A model generated the notes under the pieces. It saw only the letters and a list, made by a program, of their open reading frames with translations, ran no database searches and was not told where the DNA came from. Position numbers and translations under genes: made by a program. A stretch of DNA of 64,000 bases from Zymoseptoria tritici IPO323 (Eukaryota; Ascomycota; Dothideomycetes; Mycosphaerellales; Mycosphaerellaceae). The stretch covers positions 734,711 to 798,710 of the forward strand of contig NC_018213.1 of the NCBI RefSeq assembly GCF_000219625.1. The letters run 5' to 3'. Positions 11,418-23,469 of this stretch are shown here, in pieces (positions within the stretch are counted from its first letter, which is position 1; each line of letters opens with the position of its first letter).

Positions 11418-14400
11418 AACGTAGTAAATAAGGCTGTCCTCGAGGAAGAAACGTAAGCCCTCGCGGAGGCCTACGTCTATAGCTAGATCTTTCTCGTCGT
11501 CTAAGAGCTTCTATAATCGCTAAGTGTTTATAGTGTCGGTCGTTCGATCGGTCGTATAAGGAATTAGTAGCACTAGGTCCTGTCTATCTCGTGTTCGAGG
11601 TCCCTCTATAGTCGGAGGAGGGTTATTTACGGCCCTGTCTACTACAAGCTATAACTCTACGAGCACAGTTTCGAGGACGGTTAGCATACGGCGCTATAGG
11701 CGGCTTTCGGAGTAGCCGGTTTTAACTTAAGCGATAAATTCTAGCGAGAGGCTAAGAATAGTGTTTACGTAGTTACTTAAGGTTCGAGCGGTAGAAAAGA
11801 GAGTAGGAAGGTCGTCTATCTAGCTATTACGAATATCGTCCTTAGAAACAAACGCTTATTAAAACAAGGTAGGGATATCGTTAAGTCCGCTCGCATTTAG
11901 ATCCCGCTTAGCTTTTTCGTCTCTTAAGCCTTATAGTCGGGAGAGAGCGTTAGGAGCAACGTAGTTCCGTCTAGGACGGTAGAGAATCTCTAGCTCCGGG
12001 TATTGCGACAGGAAGACTATAGCGCTAATTAGTCTCCGATTAAGACGGTTAGTATTTACGGTCGTTACGATTTAAGATTTCTTCGCGATAGCGGTTACCG
12101 CTAAATAATCGGTAAATATTATAGTCTTATAGGCTAAGTCTATAAGCTAACGGGCTCGCCTTACTACCTATATAACTCCGAAAAGTTTAAGCTCGGTAGG
12201 CTAGTATCTTAATTTAGCTCCTATTAGCGCGTAACTAGCGAATCCGATAATCCTAATCTTGTTGTACGGAAAATTCTTTGCTCTCTTTAACTAGCTAGTA
12301 GAGTCGATAAAGTCTACGAGCAATTCGTCCTTACGCTCGACTAGTATCGTAGCGTCTTCCTATTCTAGAGATAGGTTGCCGTCGACTTAGTAGTACATAA
12401 CTCCGACGCCGAACTCGGCTAAAGAGTCTACGTCGATATAAAGCGTCTATTCGGGATTAAGGTAATAAAGGAAAGTCGGCTTATCCTATAGGGCTTATAT
12501 TTCTTCCTATGCGATATCTATAGCTCGCGTCTACTATAGGGCTTAGGACTTTATATAGTTCTTACGCTTTTAACCCTTCGGTAGGGCGCTTACTTATATA
12601 TCCGTTTTCGCGGCGTAAAGCGGGGCTATAATAGTTCCGTAGTATAGTATCTTAGATCTTAGATATCCTATTAGACCGAGGTATTTCTCTAGCGCGGCTA
12701 CGTCGTTCGGTTTAGAGATGTTTTTTAGTATAGCGATCCTTTCCGCATCTATAGTAAATCTAGTCCCGTCGACTATTTAACCGAGCAATCTAACGTAGGG
12801 GTATCCGATAAAGGCTTTATCGGGAGTAAGGCTTACTCGCTTAGAATCGAGAACCTTAAAAAGCTGTCTTAAGTAGGACTTATGTTCGGATAGTATATTA
12901 GAGCCTACGACTATGTCGTCGATATATACGTACGCGAACGGTAGATCTCGAAGGAACTTATCTATTAGGCGTTACGCGTGTTATACGCTATTATAGAATC
13001 CTATCGGAGCGACCTTAAGGTATTCCTAGCCTCGGTGCGAGTTAACTATTAGCTTCTAGCGGTCTTCTTCCTTTACGAGGAATTAATAGAACATAGCCCT
13101 TACGTCTATTACGCTAATGTACTTATAGCCTCGAAGCTTCGAGATTAGACTTTCTTATAACGGGAGAGGGTAGGAGTCCTTCTACACAATCTTATTTAAT
13201 CCCCGAATGTTAATAACTACGCGCGGTTTCTGCTCTAATGTACTATCTTTGTTATAGATTGTCCGCTATACTATAAAGACTAGTAAAGCGAGAGGTGTAG
13301 GATATTCTCCCTAACCTATCTTATCTTATATATAGAGACCGTTAAACGTCTTGTTTATAACGACCTCGCACCTTTTTAAGAGGGGATAGACGCGGATGCT
13401 CTGTTTCTCTCTTTCTTAACCTAGTAGAAGGTTAATAGGTATATGCCTATCCTTTAGGACGAGGATAGTGCTGTCCGTACCTCTGTCCTTCTATAGCGCT
13501 AGAAACTCGCTTATAATCCTCGCGAGAGTTCTCGCGCCGTCGAGGTTAGGATTAGTAGTATAGACTTTAACTCCTTCGGGTATAAGTAAGTTTCCTTTAT
13601 TATTAAATTCGGACTTCGATAGGTCTACGTCTATATAGCCTACGTTAGATCTATCGGCTTAGGAAGAGAAACAGACTAGCATAATCCTATCGATCTTAAG
13701 CTCCTATATAGTACCGAGACGCATCTTCGCCGGGATATAGATCGGCTTGTCCGTAGGATTAGAGACTTCGACCGAATAGAAGTCTACGTCTATAATGTAG
13801 CCGGAAACTCTCGCTCCCTAGCGTAGGTACGCTACGTCGTTCGTTAGTGTTATTAGAAAGAATTCGTAGTCGCGAGTAGGCTAGAGTAATTATTTTATAC
13901 TAATACGTACGTAAGATTTAGTAAACGGCGGGAGGGTTACCAGAGCTATAGACCTAACTATCCGTATTGCCTTCTACTTCGAACGTAGAGTTACTAATAT
14001 AGGCATAATAGCGTTAGCGTTTTCCCTTAAGAGGACCTCGCGGTTTCGTAAGTCGATGTAGAATCTAGCGGGCGCTATTACGTCTATCCCGAGGAGGATG
14101 TTATGCAGACAGTCTTTAACGACTTAAACGGGCTATTCGATAAGTAAGAGAACTAGTTCGTTAGTACCGCTACGATATAATAGGAAGTACATAGGTAGTA
14201 GTCGCTAGGTGTCGTTTAGCTTTTCTCCTCCGAGCGACGTAAAAATTAAAGGCTTACGAAGTCGCTAAAAATTAGTCTCTCCTAGAGCGTCGACTAACTA
14301 GGCGCGGTTAACTATTAATACTATGTTCCTAGTGTCTAAGCAAATTCTCCTTAATTTACCGTCTAGTAAAAGCTTATATATCGCCTCTACGATGTTATAA

Positions 14401-14650
14401 TGCCTAAAGTTAAAAGGTACGTCCTTACTAACCGGTATCCTCGTACTATACGGCACGACATCTAGGCCTACGTCGATATGTCCTTGCTCTTAACCTCCTA
14501 CTCCTACGGGAGCTAAACGGAGCGCGGTACGAACTTATAATGCGAGTATACGGATAGGTTCGTATTACTCTTCGGTAAAGCTGTTCGCGAAATCGAGGTA
14601 TAGGGCCTACGTCTTAATTAAGGGCACGAATAGCGGCTTCGGGGTAGACG
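11418..14650 (-). pseudogene. Gypsy 1 Pol: protease, reverse transcriptase and RNase H (RIP-broken)
   Basis: This is the N-terminal and central part of the Pol polyprotein, separated from its integrase by LINE A copy 1. On the minus strand, about 14,130-14,040 reads as a retropepsin-like block (ILLGIDVIAPARF). The reverse transcriptase catalytic box YIDDIVVG is intact at 12,903-12,926. About 12,460-12,340 reads as the start of RNase H, with LYIDVDSLAEFGVGV followed by a YY-VDG-like stretch. The region between 11.9 and 11.4 kb would lead into the integrase. Stop codons sit mainly at predicted Gln and Trp codons. Confidence 0.8.
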
Positions 14651-15299
14651 CGGTCGTCGGTAGTAGGGATGCTATATTGCTATTCTTAGGTTAAGAATGT
14701 TCTAATAAGCCGTTCGGTATGCTAGTACTTAACGGTAGGGTAAAAGTCTACTTCTTTAAAGGCGTAGTATATTTAGTATTAGGATACTAAAGTAAAGCTC
14801 GGCTTTTATTAGAGTCGGAGTCTTCGTCGACATCGGTAATAGTAGGTTAAAGGTGCTAATGTTTTAGCCTCTTGTCCTTGTTGCCGAAACTCGCGACTAA
14901 TACTTTAGAGTCGGTAGAGGCCGAGAAGTCCTCCTCCGACTCTAAGAGTTTCCCGCCGCCTTCTCTCTATTGTTAGGGAGAGTACGGTTCGTACGCTAAC
15001 TAGTTACTACATCCTTCGGGTAGACATCGTTAAGGTACTAGAAGAGCTAGTTTTTAGATAGGAAGAGGCTACCGTACATTAAGCACTTCTCGAATTTCGT
15101 AGGCTTCGAATTAGAAGTACTACTCTACTACTACGGTTAAGGCTGCGAGGCTAAGCTACGCGAAGGGTTAGAGACGTAAAAGTTCGCGACTTTAGAGGGC
15201 TCGGTAATATCTTCGTAAAAGTAGTCGGAATAGTCTACGTCTATAGATTAGTCGTACGGCGTAAGATCTTGTTGTTCGAGTGCCTAAAAGTTAGTTCTA

Positions 15300-17200
15300 C
15301 TAGATATAAAACCTATTATATGTTGCTATTCGCTCTCGGCGGTAACTTCGTGTTCCGCGCTAAAGTTAACGGGCACTCTTACGGGGCCTTAGGTAATCGT
15401 TAATTGCTATAGCTAAGCTAGATAAGCTACGCGACCGTTTGCGTAGTATAGGTTGTTCGAGCTAATCGGCGCGGTTAGGTTAAACTACTACTACTAGAAG
15501 GTGTTATTATACGGTCTCGAGTTATTAAAGAAACCGCCGCGGCGCCCTTGTCTACGGTTAAAGCCTCCTCGCTGTCCGCCTAACATCGAGGTTAGGTCTT
15601 AAAACCGCTGTTAAGTTATGCCGTTCTAGTTGTAGCGTTAGTAATTACCTTATAGTGCGTATTTACGGAAGATGCCTTCCTACGAGACGTTTAAAGCCTC
15701 TATTGCGCTAATAAAGGTTATCTAATTAGTTACCTTAAAACGTAGTATAGGGACGTTAATGCGAAGCTCGTCTACGATATAATTCTAGGCTAGAGTAAGG
15801 ATTAAATACTCGTCCTTCTTATCGTCCTACTTATATCCCGCCTAGTACGCCTTACGGAAGACGGCGAGAACGTAGTCGCTAGGTATACGTCCGTTCTTAA
15901 CGTTAGTAATAGTATATTTCTTATGCTCGAGATTACTTATAGCTCTCGATACGGGTAAGCGGAAGGAAGATTTAAGCTTATTAACCTAATTAAAAATGCC
16001 GGGTCCCTTACGTAGTAGCGCGCGAAAGCCTTTAGTAAGGTTCTAATGAACCTAATCTTAAGCTCGGCCTATTAAGTAGCGGTTAATGCATAGACGTAGC
16101 ACATTAGGTGTATACTACTAAGTCTTAAGGACGATCTTAAGTCTCCCTATAAAGGCGAAAACATTACGGAAGTAGGTAACTCCTTTATAATGTACGGATG
16201 CGCCTTTGCCGTAGACTTCTTCGCTTAGGTAGGGATCGAAGAAACCGATACTGTCGGGGCGAAAGCTACTAAGCTAGGAGTTCGTATAGTAGTTGCGGGT
16301 AATAAGAGCGCTAGGCCCCTTAGGGCCTACGTCTATACCTTAGTTAAAGAACTAGGGCTTAGCGACAAAACCGGGATTTCTAACGGGAGGTGCTAGCTAG
16401 GCCTGTTCGGCTCTCTCTTAGGCGGTAAGGCTAGGTCGGTAGAAGTTATGCCCCCCGGGCTAGTTGCCGTAAGACTATATAGAAGTTTAGGCTACGTTTA
16501 TCTAAGCTAAGGGGTTAGGTCCGTAGAAGTTCTAACCTACGGGCTAATTTACGTAGTTTATCGAAGCTATTTGCGCGGCGCTTATTTAAGCTAATAGGCT
16601 ACGTCTATAAAAGTTTTAACTACTAGGCTGCTAGACGTAATTTCCGGCTAATGTCTAGACACTATTTATTTACAATAAGGGGCTAGGTCCTTAGAAGTTT
16701 TGCGTACCGGGCTAAGCAACAGGATCTTAGGTATTTCCCTATATAGTAGTCTACTACCGACGGAGCTTAGGTCGATCCGCGGCTCTAGTCTAAGTCGGCT
16801 ATAGTCCTATAAGCGCGTTAACGATTATCTGCTATATCTTAAGCATCTCCCTCGAGAAAATCTCGAAGCTACTATCTAGGTCGTTAGCTCGCTAGCCGGA
16901 TCTAGTAGAAGATTAAGCGGTACGTTGTTCCTTAGCCTTCCCGCTACGGACTTCGGTAAGGAGTCTCTCGCGGTAGAGCTTAGCTTACTTAGTAGCTCGG
17001 TCGGCTTCTTCCTACTACTAAAGGAACTTTTAGTACTAGTACGAAGCGGCCTCCTTATATATTATGTTTTTACCGTCGTTTTCTCGCTCTTTACTCTTAC
17101 GGCCGCTGTCGGCTAGCGGGGAGTTATAGTCGTAGCGTTAATTGCTACTACTCGGGCGCGCGCCGCTAGGCTAACGGGAATGTCTATAGACCTAGGCTAG
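15300..17200 (-). pseudogene. Gypsy 1 Gag (RIP-broken)
   Basis: Read through RIP-type stops, the minus strand from about 16,260 to 15,650 gives a continuous Gag-like capsid region. It includes the motif FFDPYLSEEVYGKGASVHY and then the R-LPVSRAISNLEHKK run. It sits immediately upstream (in element terms) of the protease, as expected. The N-terminal part towards 17.2 kb is low in complexity and its start is not determined. Assignment to Gag rests on position and general resemblance to Gypsy capsid proteins. Confidence 0.6.
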
Positions 17201-17299
17201 ATTTAGGGCTATAGTAGACGGCTTAACGGTTTAAGGTAGAGCCGGAGCTAGTAGAAGCAGTAGGCGTTGCGAGGCTAGGCGGATCCTACGAGGATTCTT

Positions 17300-18420
17300 C
17301 GGTTATAGTTTATCCTACTACTACTCTTTCTAAGGTTAGGGAAGTGTAGCGCGCTTATCTTACTCGCGAGAGTCGGTACCTTAATCGAGGCTCTAAGATC
17401 GACGAGGTAGAGGAGTTACTTCTTCGATTAACTAGACGAGCGACTACGGCTTCTCGAGGTTGCGGATAAAGTTAGTATATTACGGAGCACCGACCTAGTA
17501 TGCCGTCGCTTTAATTAGGCGATTTAGTACTCGCTTAGGAAGTAACGGATCTATAGTCTACGGTGCTAGGAAGCCGAGTGTTATGTCGGGAGCGACAGAT
17601 TAAGATCTCCCGCGTCTGTACTATAGTAGTAAGAGTAATAGGTCGTTCTAAGCGATTAGAGCCTTAATACGGTTAACAAATTTAATTAGGAACGTAACCG
17701 GATAGATCTACTCGGTAGGGTGCAGCTTCTAATAATCGACGTAGTTACGTAGGTAAAGAGCGTCCTTATAGATAGCCTTCTTAGTATCCTTATTAGCGCG
17801 AATGTTATAGACGACTATTCCGTAGGCGTAGGTAACTAAGCTATTAAGTTACGCGTATAGCGGGAGAAGCGAGTTAATCGTCCTTACGGGTCGAGCGTAA
17901 GAGGTAGATTACTAAAGACGTAGGGTGCCGTAAGCGAATTGCGGTAAACTTTAAGTTCTCGTTCGTACGGTAGAGAAGATCGTACGGACGGTATAGGAAG
18001 GGTAAGAAGGAGCGAGAAGTAGTAAATATCTATCGGCCGTCTAGTCTTTCTAATTCGAAGTAGAAGGAGTAGTAAAGCTAACGTTACTATTTATCGACTA
18101 CGGATTAGAAGTAGCTAGCGGCTAGTAGTAAGAGGGTAGTAAGTGTGCGGAACAGTAGTTTAGTATAGCTAAAGACCTAGGTCTCGAGGAATCTGTCGAA
18201 TCCGAGTAGTAGTAATCGCGCGGTGTTACTAAAAGGGTAGTTTCGACGGTTCGCGAGGAGGGCGGTCGTAGAATCGTCTAGTAGGGGTATAGTACCGGGG
18301 AGAGTTAGATCCTCGACGATAGTAGAAATTCCCGTAGTATTATAATAAATTGCTCGGGAGGTAGTACTAAATTAACGATTTAGCGGATAAACAAGCTCTT
18401 AGCTACTATTTTAATGTAAT
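17300..18420. repeat. Unassigned RIP-mutated sequence between Gypsy 1 and the pogo element
   Basis: About 1.1 kb with the same CpA/TpG depletion as the neighbours. Minus-strand reading gives only short protein-like pieces that I cannot place. It could be the Gypsy 1 leader and LTR or a fragment of another element. I see no LTR pair, no terminal repeat and no gene. Confidence 0.5.
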
Positions 18421-18449
18421 CTAAGTTCATTGTTGCATTATAAAACTGT

Positions 18450-20132
18450 CTGTCCTAAACTGCGAAGGTATAGTCTACTACTAAGGGCAGCTGCCGTATT
18501 AGTAATAGCGTTAGCTTCCTTCTACTTCTTCTTAGCAACCTTCTTAGCCTCCTTAGTAGCTATAAGCTCTATACTAGCTTATAGTTTAGCCGGTAAATAG
18601 AACTAAGCTACTTAGCCTTATAGTAGAGCTAGTAATAGCTTACTACGTTGTCGCTTCTACTTCTTGTTCTTAAAGGACTAGCGTAGGCTACTATACTCGC
18701 TCTTAAGTAGCTAATTCTGCGTCTATATATATATAAGGGTGTTAGTAAGCTTCTAAATCGCCCTACGTTCCTTCTTATTCTTAGGCTTCTTTAACACGCT
18801 CTTTATTAGCCGTCTTGTCTCCCGCTAGTTGTTAGAGATAATAGAGGTATCTATGCCGGCGGTAGAGGGTCTAGCGGTGCTTAGCCTTAAATCGTCGTCG
18901 TCGTTATTAGCGGTGCCTAGCCGAGAGCTATCGCTAAAGTAGACGTGTTTGCCCTTAGGCTCTTAAAACTTCTTTAACACTAGCGAGGGATCTAGTAGAT
19001 AAAGGCTAGTCTTACGGAAGCTAGAAGCGATATTAGCTAGTATAAACGCCTTCTTATAAGCTAGCTAGAAGAGCCGGAAGAAGTTACGCTTTATAACTAC
19101 TAATAGCCCTTTAGACTACTAGATAAAGCGTAATAGCTAAGAACTATAATAGCTAGATAGTGTACCGAAGACACTAATATCTAGAGGTTATAGGCGGTGT
19201 ATTAAATAAGGTAGAAACACTATAACGAAGATACGGTGTTTTATATAGAACTATAAGAACGCTATATTTACGTGTAATCTATAGCCGTTAATAATAAGTA
19301 GTCTATAGCCTCTACCTACCTTCTACCTCGTTTAAGGCTCGAATATCTTCGTAAGCTAGTAGAGTCTAAGGCTGTTATTAGTCTAGCCGTTTAGTAATAA
19401 TGCGAAGAAGGTATAGTGCTCTTTAATATTAAAGTCCTATAGCTACGAGGACTAGATGTTGCTAGTTACTACCTTATATATTAATGCCGGTAGTAGTAAG
19501 GTTAGGTTAGTATAGATACATACTATTAAGGTAATCTATTTACGACTACCGTCTTAAATGTTACTAATAAGCCGGCCTAAGAGGAAGTAATCCTTCGTAA
19601 ATACCCGTCGTAAGTTCTAAAGCATACTAATTAAGAAGCCCTTCTCGTCTATATTATAGGTATTATAAGTCTTAATATTATACTACTCCTTCTTACTTTT
19701 AATTATATCGAAGTAGGCCTTGTATTGCCTTAAAGAGTCCGCCTTCTTCCTGCTCTTATCTAGTAGATTAAGGTATCTCGAATCGATATACTTCTTATAC
19801 CTTCTTACGAACTGTCGTACCTATTTCCGCTCTAGCCTAACCTTCGCAATGTCGTAAACAAAGGTAAGAACTATTACTAGTATCGGTAGAATGCCTCTAC
19901 GTATAAGGATGTCGATATAGGCTACGAGGGTGCGCTCTTGTTAGTATAATAAAATCGAGTTATTCTTATCGCGTTAGGCACGAGATTCGTTAACCTTACG
20001 CTATCGTTAAGATAAAGTGCTACGATAGACATTATACTTCGTCGCAATTTCTAAAATATTCTTCACCTCTGCCTCTTTTAGCTCCTTTAATGCATCGTCT
20101 ATTAGAGCTATAGTTGTAGTGTGTTAATTCAT
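18450..20132 (-). pseudogene. Fot1/pogo DDE transposase (RIP-broken)
   Basis: This enzyme would excise and reinsert its transposon at TA sites. Reading through RIP-type stops, the N-terminus (about 20,100-19,880) carries the helix-turn-helix signature KYNVYRSTLS-R followed by ERTLVAYID. About 19,670-19,630 reads as YNIDEKGFLI, the first catalytic-Asp region of Fot1 transposases. About 19,390-19,270 contains GWTNNSLGL and LTKIFEP, then GRGYRLLIINGY where the family has Asp-Gly. PLDISVFGTLSSYYSQLL follows near 19,180-19,130. The C-terminus has an alkaline KEAKKVAKKK run near 18,550. Frequent TAG/TAA codons inactivate it. Confidence 0.8.
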
Positions 20133-20179
20133 GGAAGATTGGCTAACATTATGGATTTCGACGTTCTCGAAATTCGAGC

Positions 20180-20211
20180 GTGCACAGCGTGGCCCGTGCA
20201 CAGCTTGGCCC
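20180..20211. repeat. Tandem 16-bp direct repeat upstream of the tyrosinase
   Basis: GTGCACAGCGTGGCCC at 20,180-20,195 is followed directly by GTGCACAGCTTGGCCC at 20,196-20,211, with one mismatch. It lies about 130 bp before the tyrosinase start and 50 bp from the pogo transposase ATG. It could be the terminal or subterminal repeat of that transposon or an upstream regulatory element. The sequence alone does not decide. Confidence 0.6.
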
Positions 20212-20342
20212 TCTCTTCTAATCCACACTCCAGATCCCGTCCGGTTCGATGGCGATGCTGAGGCTTTGTTATTAAACAACCAATACAGTATGACTGCCCA
20301 TGGGCTGGATTCCAGGCGGCATGGAAACACGGTGCATTCAGC

Positions 20343-21703
20343 ATGGGTTTCGTGTCTTATTACAAATCTCTTTGGCCTCAGAAACGTTACTTCGCTCTAC
20401 CGCACAATACCATTGACCATCTGCATGAAGGAATGATCGCAACAAGCTCATCGAGGACCTCATCAAGGAAAGCACAATACTGGTTCCCTGTACTCATATT
20501 GGCTTTGACATGCCTCGGGACCGGCTTCCTCGCGGGCGAATTCATTCAGGATCACAATCTTCTCGCCAGACTGAATCTCGATGCTCTGGCGACCAGTCAA
20601 TGCACTGCTCCCTCATTCCGTCGCGAATGGCGGAGTCTCAGCTCGGAAGAAAAGATCGCATACACTGATGGAGTAAAATGTATGCTCTCTCGAGGATCCA
20701 AGCATGAGCAGAATGCCTCCGCAGGAATATATCACGATTTCACCCGGATTCATGCAACGCATGCCAAAGCTGGTCGGTGGAGTCTTTTGCGCGCAAGCGA
20801 CTGCTAACTCAACTCATCATCAGTCCACGGCGCGGCGGCTTTCCTCCCTTGGCATCGATATATGCTTCATCTGTTCGAGGCAGAAATGAGGACGACGTGC
20901 GGCTACAAAGGTAGCTTGGTGTGAGTAGTCACTGCAAAGTTCCAGAACCACGCCTACACGAACTTACCGTTGCTGCTTCAGATACTGGGATTGGACTCTG
21001 GACTGGTATGCTCGCTTCAAACGGTATACGACTCCACGGCTGATGCGTCAACAGGGAAGCGTTGCAAGATGCACCCGTCTTCACAGAACAACTAGGCTTC
21101 GGTGGAGATGGCAATGCAGCAGCGCACGAGTCGGTCGGCGATGGTAACTGCGTGACAGATGGAGCGTTCGCAAATCTCACTCTGTTTTTCCACTCCCTAG
21201 GGGAAAAAGAACATTGTCTGTCCAGAAGCTTTGCTGACGGCAAGATTCGCGGCCGTATGGCGGGCGACCAGCTGAGGCCACAAGCGATTGAGGGTATCCT
21301 ACTCCAACCAAACTACGAATCTTTCCTTGACAGCATTGTGAAAGGCCCTCACAACCAAATCCCAAATGGCATCGGAGGCGACTTCTTGACGTTCACAGCG
21401 CCAAACGACCCATTATGGCATCTACATCACAGGTATGAGCCCGTCTTGCCTATATAAGCAGGAATGTTCAGAAATCGATCACAGCTGACCCTTTCCAGTC
21501 AACTCGATCGTTTGTGGTGGCTATGGCAACAGGCCACACATCCTCCGCGACTTGGAAGCTACGGTGGTGCCAAGCGGAAAGGCTCGCTGGACAAAGCGAA
21601 TCTGAAAGATGTCATATCCGTTGGCGCTACTCTGGGACCGGATGTGGAGGTAGCTGACCTCATGAGTACAAGTTCGAGCTTGCTATGCTATCGATATCTG
21701 TAG
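20343..21703 (+). CDS. Tyrosinase, membrane-anchored, UstQ-like, five exons, apparently intact
   Basis: A type-3 copper tyrosinase that would oxidise phenols, in this context probably Tyr residues of a peptide. My gene model has exons 20,343-20,772, 20,824-20,920, 20,982-21,005, 21,055-21,432 and 21,499-21,703 (1,134 nt, 377 aa), with introns of 49-66 bp. A membrane segment lies at residues 47-68 (FPVLILALTCLGTGFLAGEF). The CuA site is complete: THAKAVHGAAAFLPWHRYM supplies three His. The CuB site is also complete: GPHN-x-IPNG, then NDPLWHLHH-QLDRLW across intron 4. YWDWTLDW spans intron 3. The protein ends in LLCYRYL, as usual for this group. Start choice: the ATG at 20,343 is the first in frame, but 20,433 is possible. 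It converges on the broken UstYa gene, whose stop is 286 bp away. Functional coupling with that gene is inference from known dikaritin clusters. Confidence 0.88.
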
Positions 21704-21988
21704 TCGGCATCATCATATCCACGACTCGGGGCCAGATGTTCTTGCTGCATTGACTTTCCAATTCCTGATCACACACAGATCAGCAGTAATTCTGTAAAGT
21801 GTTGCCATCATCAGACGCCTTCCATTCGTACAGTTCCATGATGCCATGGCCCACGGAGTGCAACCCCAAACGAATCTGCTTATGAAGTTTGAGAGCCTGC
21901 AGTTTCTATTCATGATTGTAGCTAGTCAACACCGCAACGAGATGACCACAATCCAAAGGCATGCGTGACAATCGGCCTCGGAATCCGC
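21704..21988. other. Convergent 3' intergenic region
   Basis: 285 bp lie between the stop of the tyrosinase and the stop of the UstYa-type gene, which point at each other. The base composition is normal, without RIP bias. I see no further gene; it should hold both polyadenylation regions. Confidence 0.6.
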
Positions 21989-22892
21989 CTATTCGATTCC
22001 CCATTGCGAACGGAGTCGCCTAGCGTTCTCGGGATAACGTGCTGGATCGGTCGCATCACGGGCCAGAGACCAAGTCCGCAGTGCCTCGTAGTCACGGCAG
22101 GTATGGGGCACAGCGAAATCTGGATTTGGCGCGCCACGATTCTCCGACCATCTCACTGGAACCAGAGTCATTTCGCCGGTACACATGAGGCTCTCGCGGA
22201 CGACGTCAACGCAGTGATCTTGCTTGGGTCAGCAACATGCCATCAAGTATGGTCACAATTGTTTCCGATCATCGTACCTATGTGATCTTGTAGATCATAG
22301 CTCCTTAGCTCTGGATAATGTTCAAGACGCAGCGCCTTTCTGATCATGTTCTGCGGATATTAGGCGGGCGAAGCTGAACATAAGACATGACTGACACTTA
22401 CCATGCAATGAAGATCATGGAACACGGTGACACTGGCGACAAATGTTAGCCTGGCAATACGTTCGCGCATCAGCGATCAGCGCGATTGACCATACTGTGC
22501 AGTGTAAAGCCCGGACTCGGGCTCTTGCCACAAGTCTCCTTCCAGTGACTTTGCCTCCTCAGGTGATATGAAGATGTGCGACGCTGTTCCATCGAATCAG
22601 TACTTTGGAACAACGAGATGTTTGCATTGATCGCACCTACCACCAAGCAGACGCTGCCAAGCCTCATCGACTTCGGGAGTCGGTTCTCCCACATAGTCGG
22701 GAGTAGTTGCAAGGCGAAAGGCCTTATGGCTCTCGTTATAGCGTATCGTGGCGCTGTATTCTACCTCTTTGTAGGACGCAGGTAGTTCAAGCTTTGCCGT
22801 AGCTTTGAGACGTTCGTATCAGCTTACTTGGGCCGTGGCTCAGGATGACTCCCACTTACTAAATTCTCTGGCTCTCCAGTAGCCGTTGACGG
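21989..22892 (-). pseudogene. UstYa/DUF3328-type oxidase, 3' part (exon 1 remainder to exon 6), cut by hAT insertion
   Basis: UstYa-family proteins are membrane-anchored oxidases that cyclise or modify fungal ribosomal peptides. Pieces on the minus strand: rest of exon 1 to 22,860, then 22,802-22,641, 22,583-22,496, 22,450-22,402, 22,350-22,278 and 22,218-21,989 (stop). Introns are 45-59 bp with GT...AG ends. Exon 2 has the family block VEYSATIRYNESHKAF and then GEPTPEVDEAW. Both hallmark motifs are present: HDLHC in exon 4, and HIDHC across the exon 5/6 junction followed by MCTGEMTL. The exons sum to 840 nt with the 5' piece at 33,899-34,111, which would make about 279 residues. No other stop or frameshift is seen. 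The hAT separates it from its promoter, start codon and membrane segment, so it should be inactive. Confidence 0.85.
22885..22892. repeat. 8-bp target-site duplication of the hAT element, left
   Basis: GTTGACGG lies directly before the hAT terminal repeat and is repeated exactly after the other end (33,899-33,906). An 8-bp duplication is the hallmark of hAT transposition. Confidence 0.95.
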
Positions 22893-22914
22893 CAGAGTGG
22901 TGAACAATCAATCG

Positions 22915-23110
22915 GCCGATTGACCAATCCATCGAGTTGGTTAATCCATTAATCAATCCTCGCTGTTGCTTAGCATTGCAGGGGTTACAATTAATTAATC
23001 TTAGCTATAGCGATAGATTAAGGGGATTAATAGATTAATAGTGTTAGTGGATAGATTGGTAGATTAGTGGTGGATTAATAGATTAAAGGATATAGCTAGA
23101 TTAAAGGGTA
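22915..23110. repeat. hAT left subterminal repeats
   Basis: Many short copies of TTAATC, AGATTAA and ATTAATAGATTAA in both orientations crowd this end. Similar AATCTACTAATC runs occupy the right end (33,590-33,876). Such arrays bind hAT transposase. Confidence 0.6.
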
Positions 23111-23299
23111 TAGCTATATACAACATAGATTCCTACACCTCCGCTCGGCGGTAGATTCGAGCACGCCGCCGCACATCTCTTACTCGCGCAAACGACTCGC
23201 ATAGGAGCTAGAAACGACGAATCTACTATTAAACGGTCGGCTAATAAGAAGGCTAGAAACTCCTTTCGTTTTTATAACTTAGCCGGTAATGTTTATAGT

Positions 23300-23460
23300 A
23301 GTAAGGGCAGTAGAGGTATTGTTAGTGCGGCTCTTAGTGCGGCTCTTAGTAAGGGTGTTGTTAGTAAGGCTCTTAGTAAGGGTGTTGTTGTAGGGCTCTT
23401 AGTAAGGGTGTTATTGTAAGGCTCTTAGTAAGGGTCTTATAAGGCTCTTAATAAGGGTGT
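23300..23460 (+). repeat. Minisatellite within the hAT element
   Basis: About seven degenerate tandem copies of a 12-28 bp unit built around GGCTCTTAGTAAGGGTGTT lie just downstream of the transposase stop codon (minus strand stop at 23,470-23,472). No coding role is apparent. Confidence 0.7.
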
Positions 23461-23469
23461 TGTGAGCGT

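Larger units (their letters stand above)
4480..17300 (-). mobile_element. Ty3/Gypsy chromovirus-type retrotransposon (Gypsy 1), interrupted by a LINE
   Basis: Gag, protease, reverse transcriptase, RNase H, integrase and a chromodomain-like segment follow one another on the minus strand, the order expected for Ty3/Gypsy chromoviruses. A LINE A copy at 5,839-11,403 splits the pol gene; the target sequence TTGTTTACTAGATT is duplicated at 5,825-5,838 and 11,404-11,417. Conserved Trp and Gln positions are widely replaced by stop codons, as RIP would do. I could not identify long terminal repeats, so both outer limits are approximate. Confidence 0.8.
18430..20215 (-). mobile_element. Fot1/pogo-type DNA transposon
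   Basis: A Tc1/mariner-superfamily element of the fungal Fot1/pogo group lies on the minus strand, recognised from its transposase. The transposase ATG is at 20,130-20,132, right where the mutated sequence gives way to normal composition, so its 5' flank must reach into the first bases of the island. A 16-bp tandem pair at 20,180-20,211 (GTGCACAGC-TGGCCC type) may be part of its terminal or subterminal repeats. No matching terminal repeat is visible near 18.4 kb, so both limits are approximate. Confidence 0.75.

Noticed and set aside
20131..20436. 101-codon plus-strand ORF overlapping the tyrosinase start, and the minus-strand ORFs opposite it
   Set aside because: Different frame from the tyrosinase, no recognisable features, and it overlaps the first exon of a well-supported gene.
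22576..22785. 69-codon plus-strand ORF in island 1
   Set aside because: It is antisense to exons 2 and 3 of the UstYa-type gene, which has clear family motifs and splice sites.
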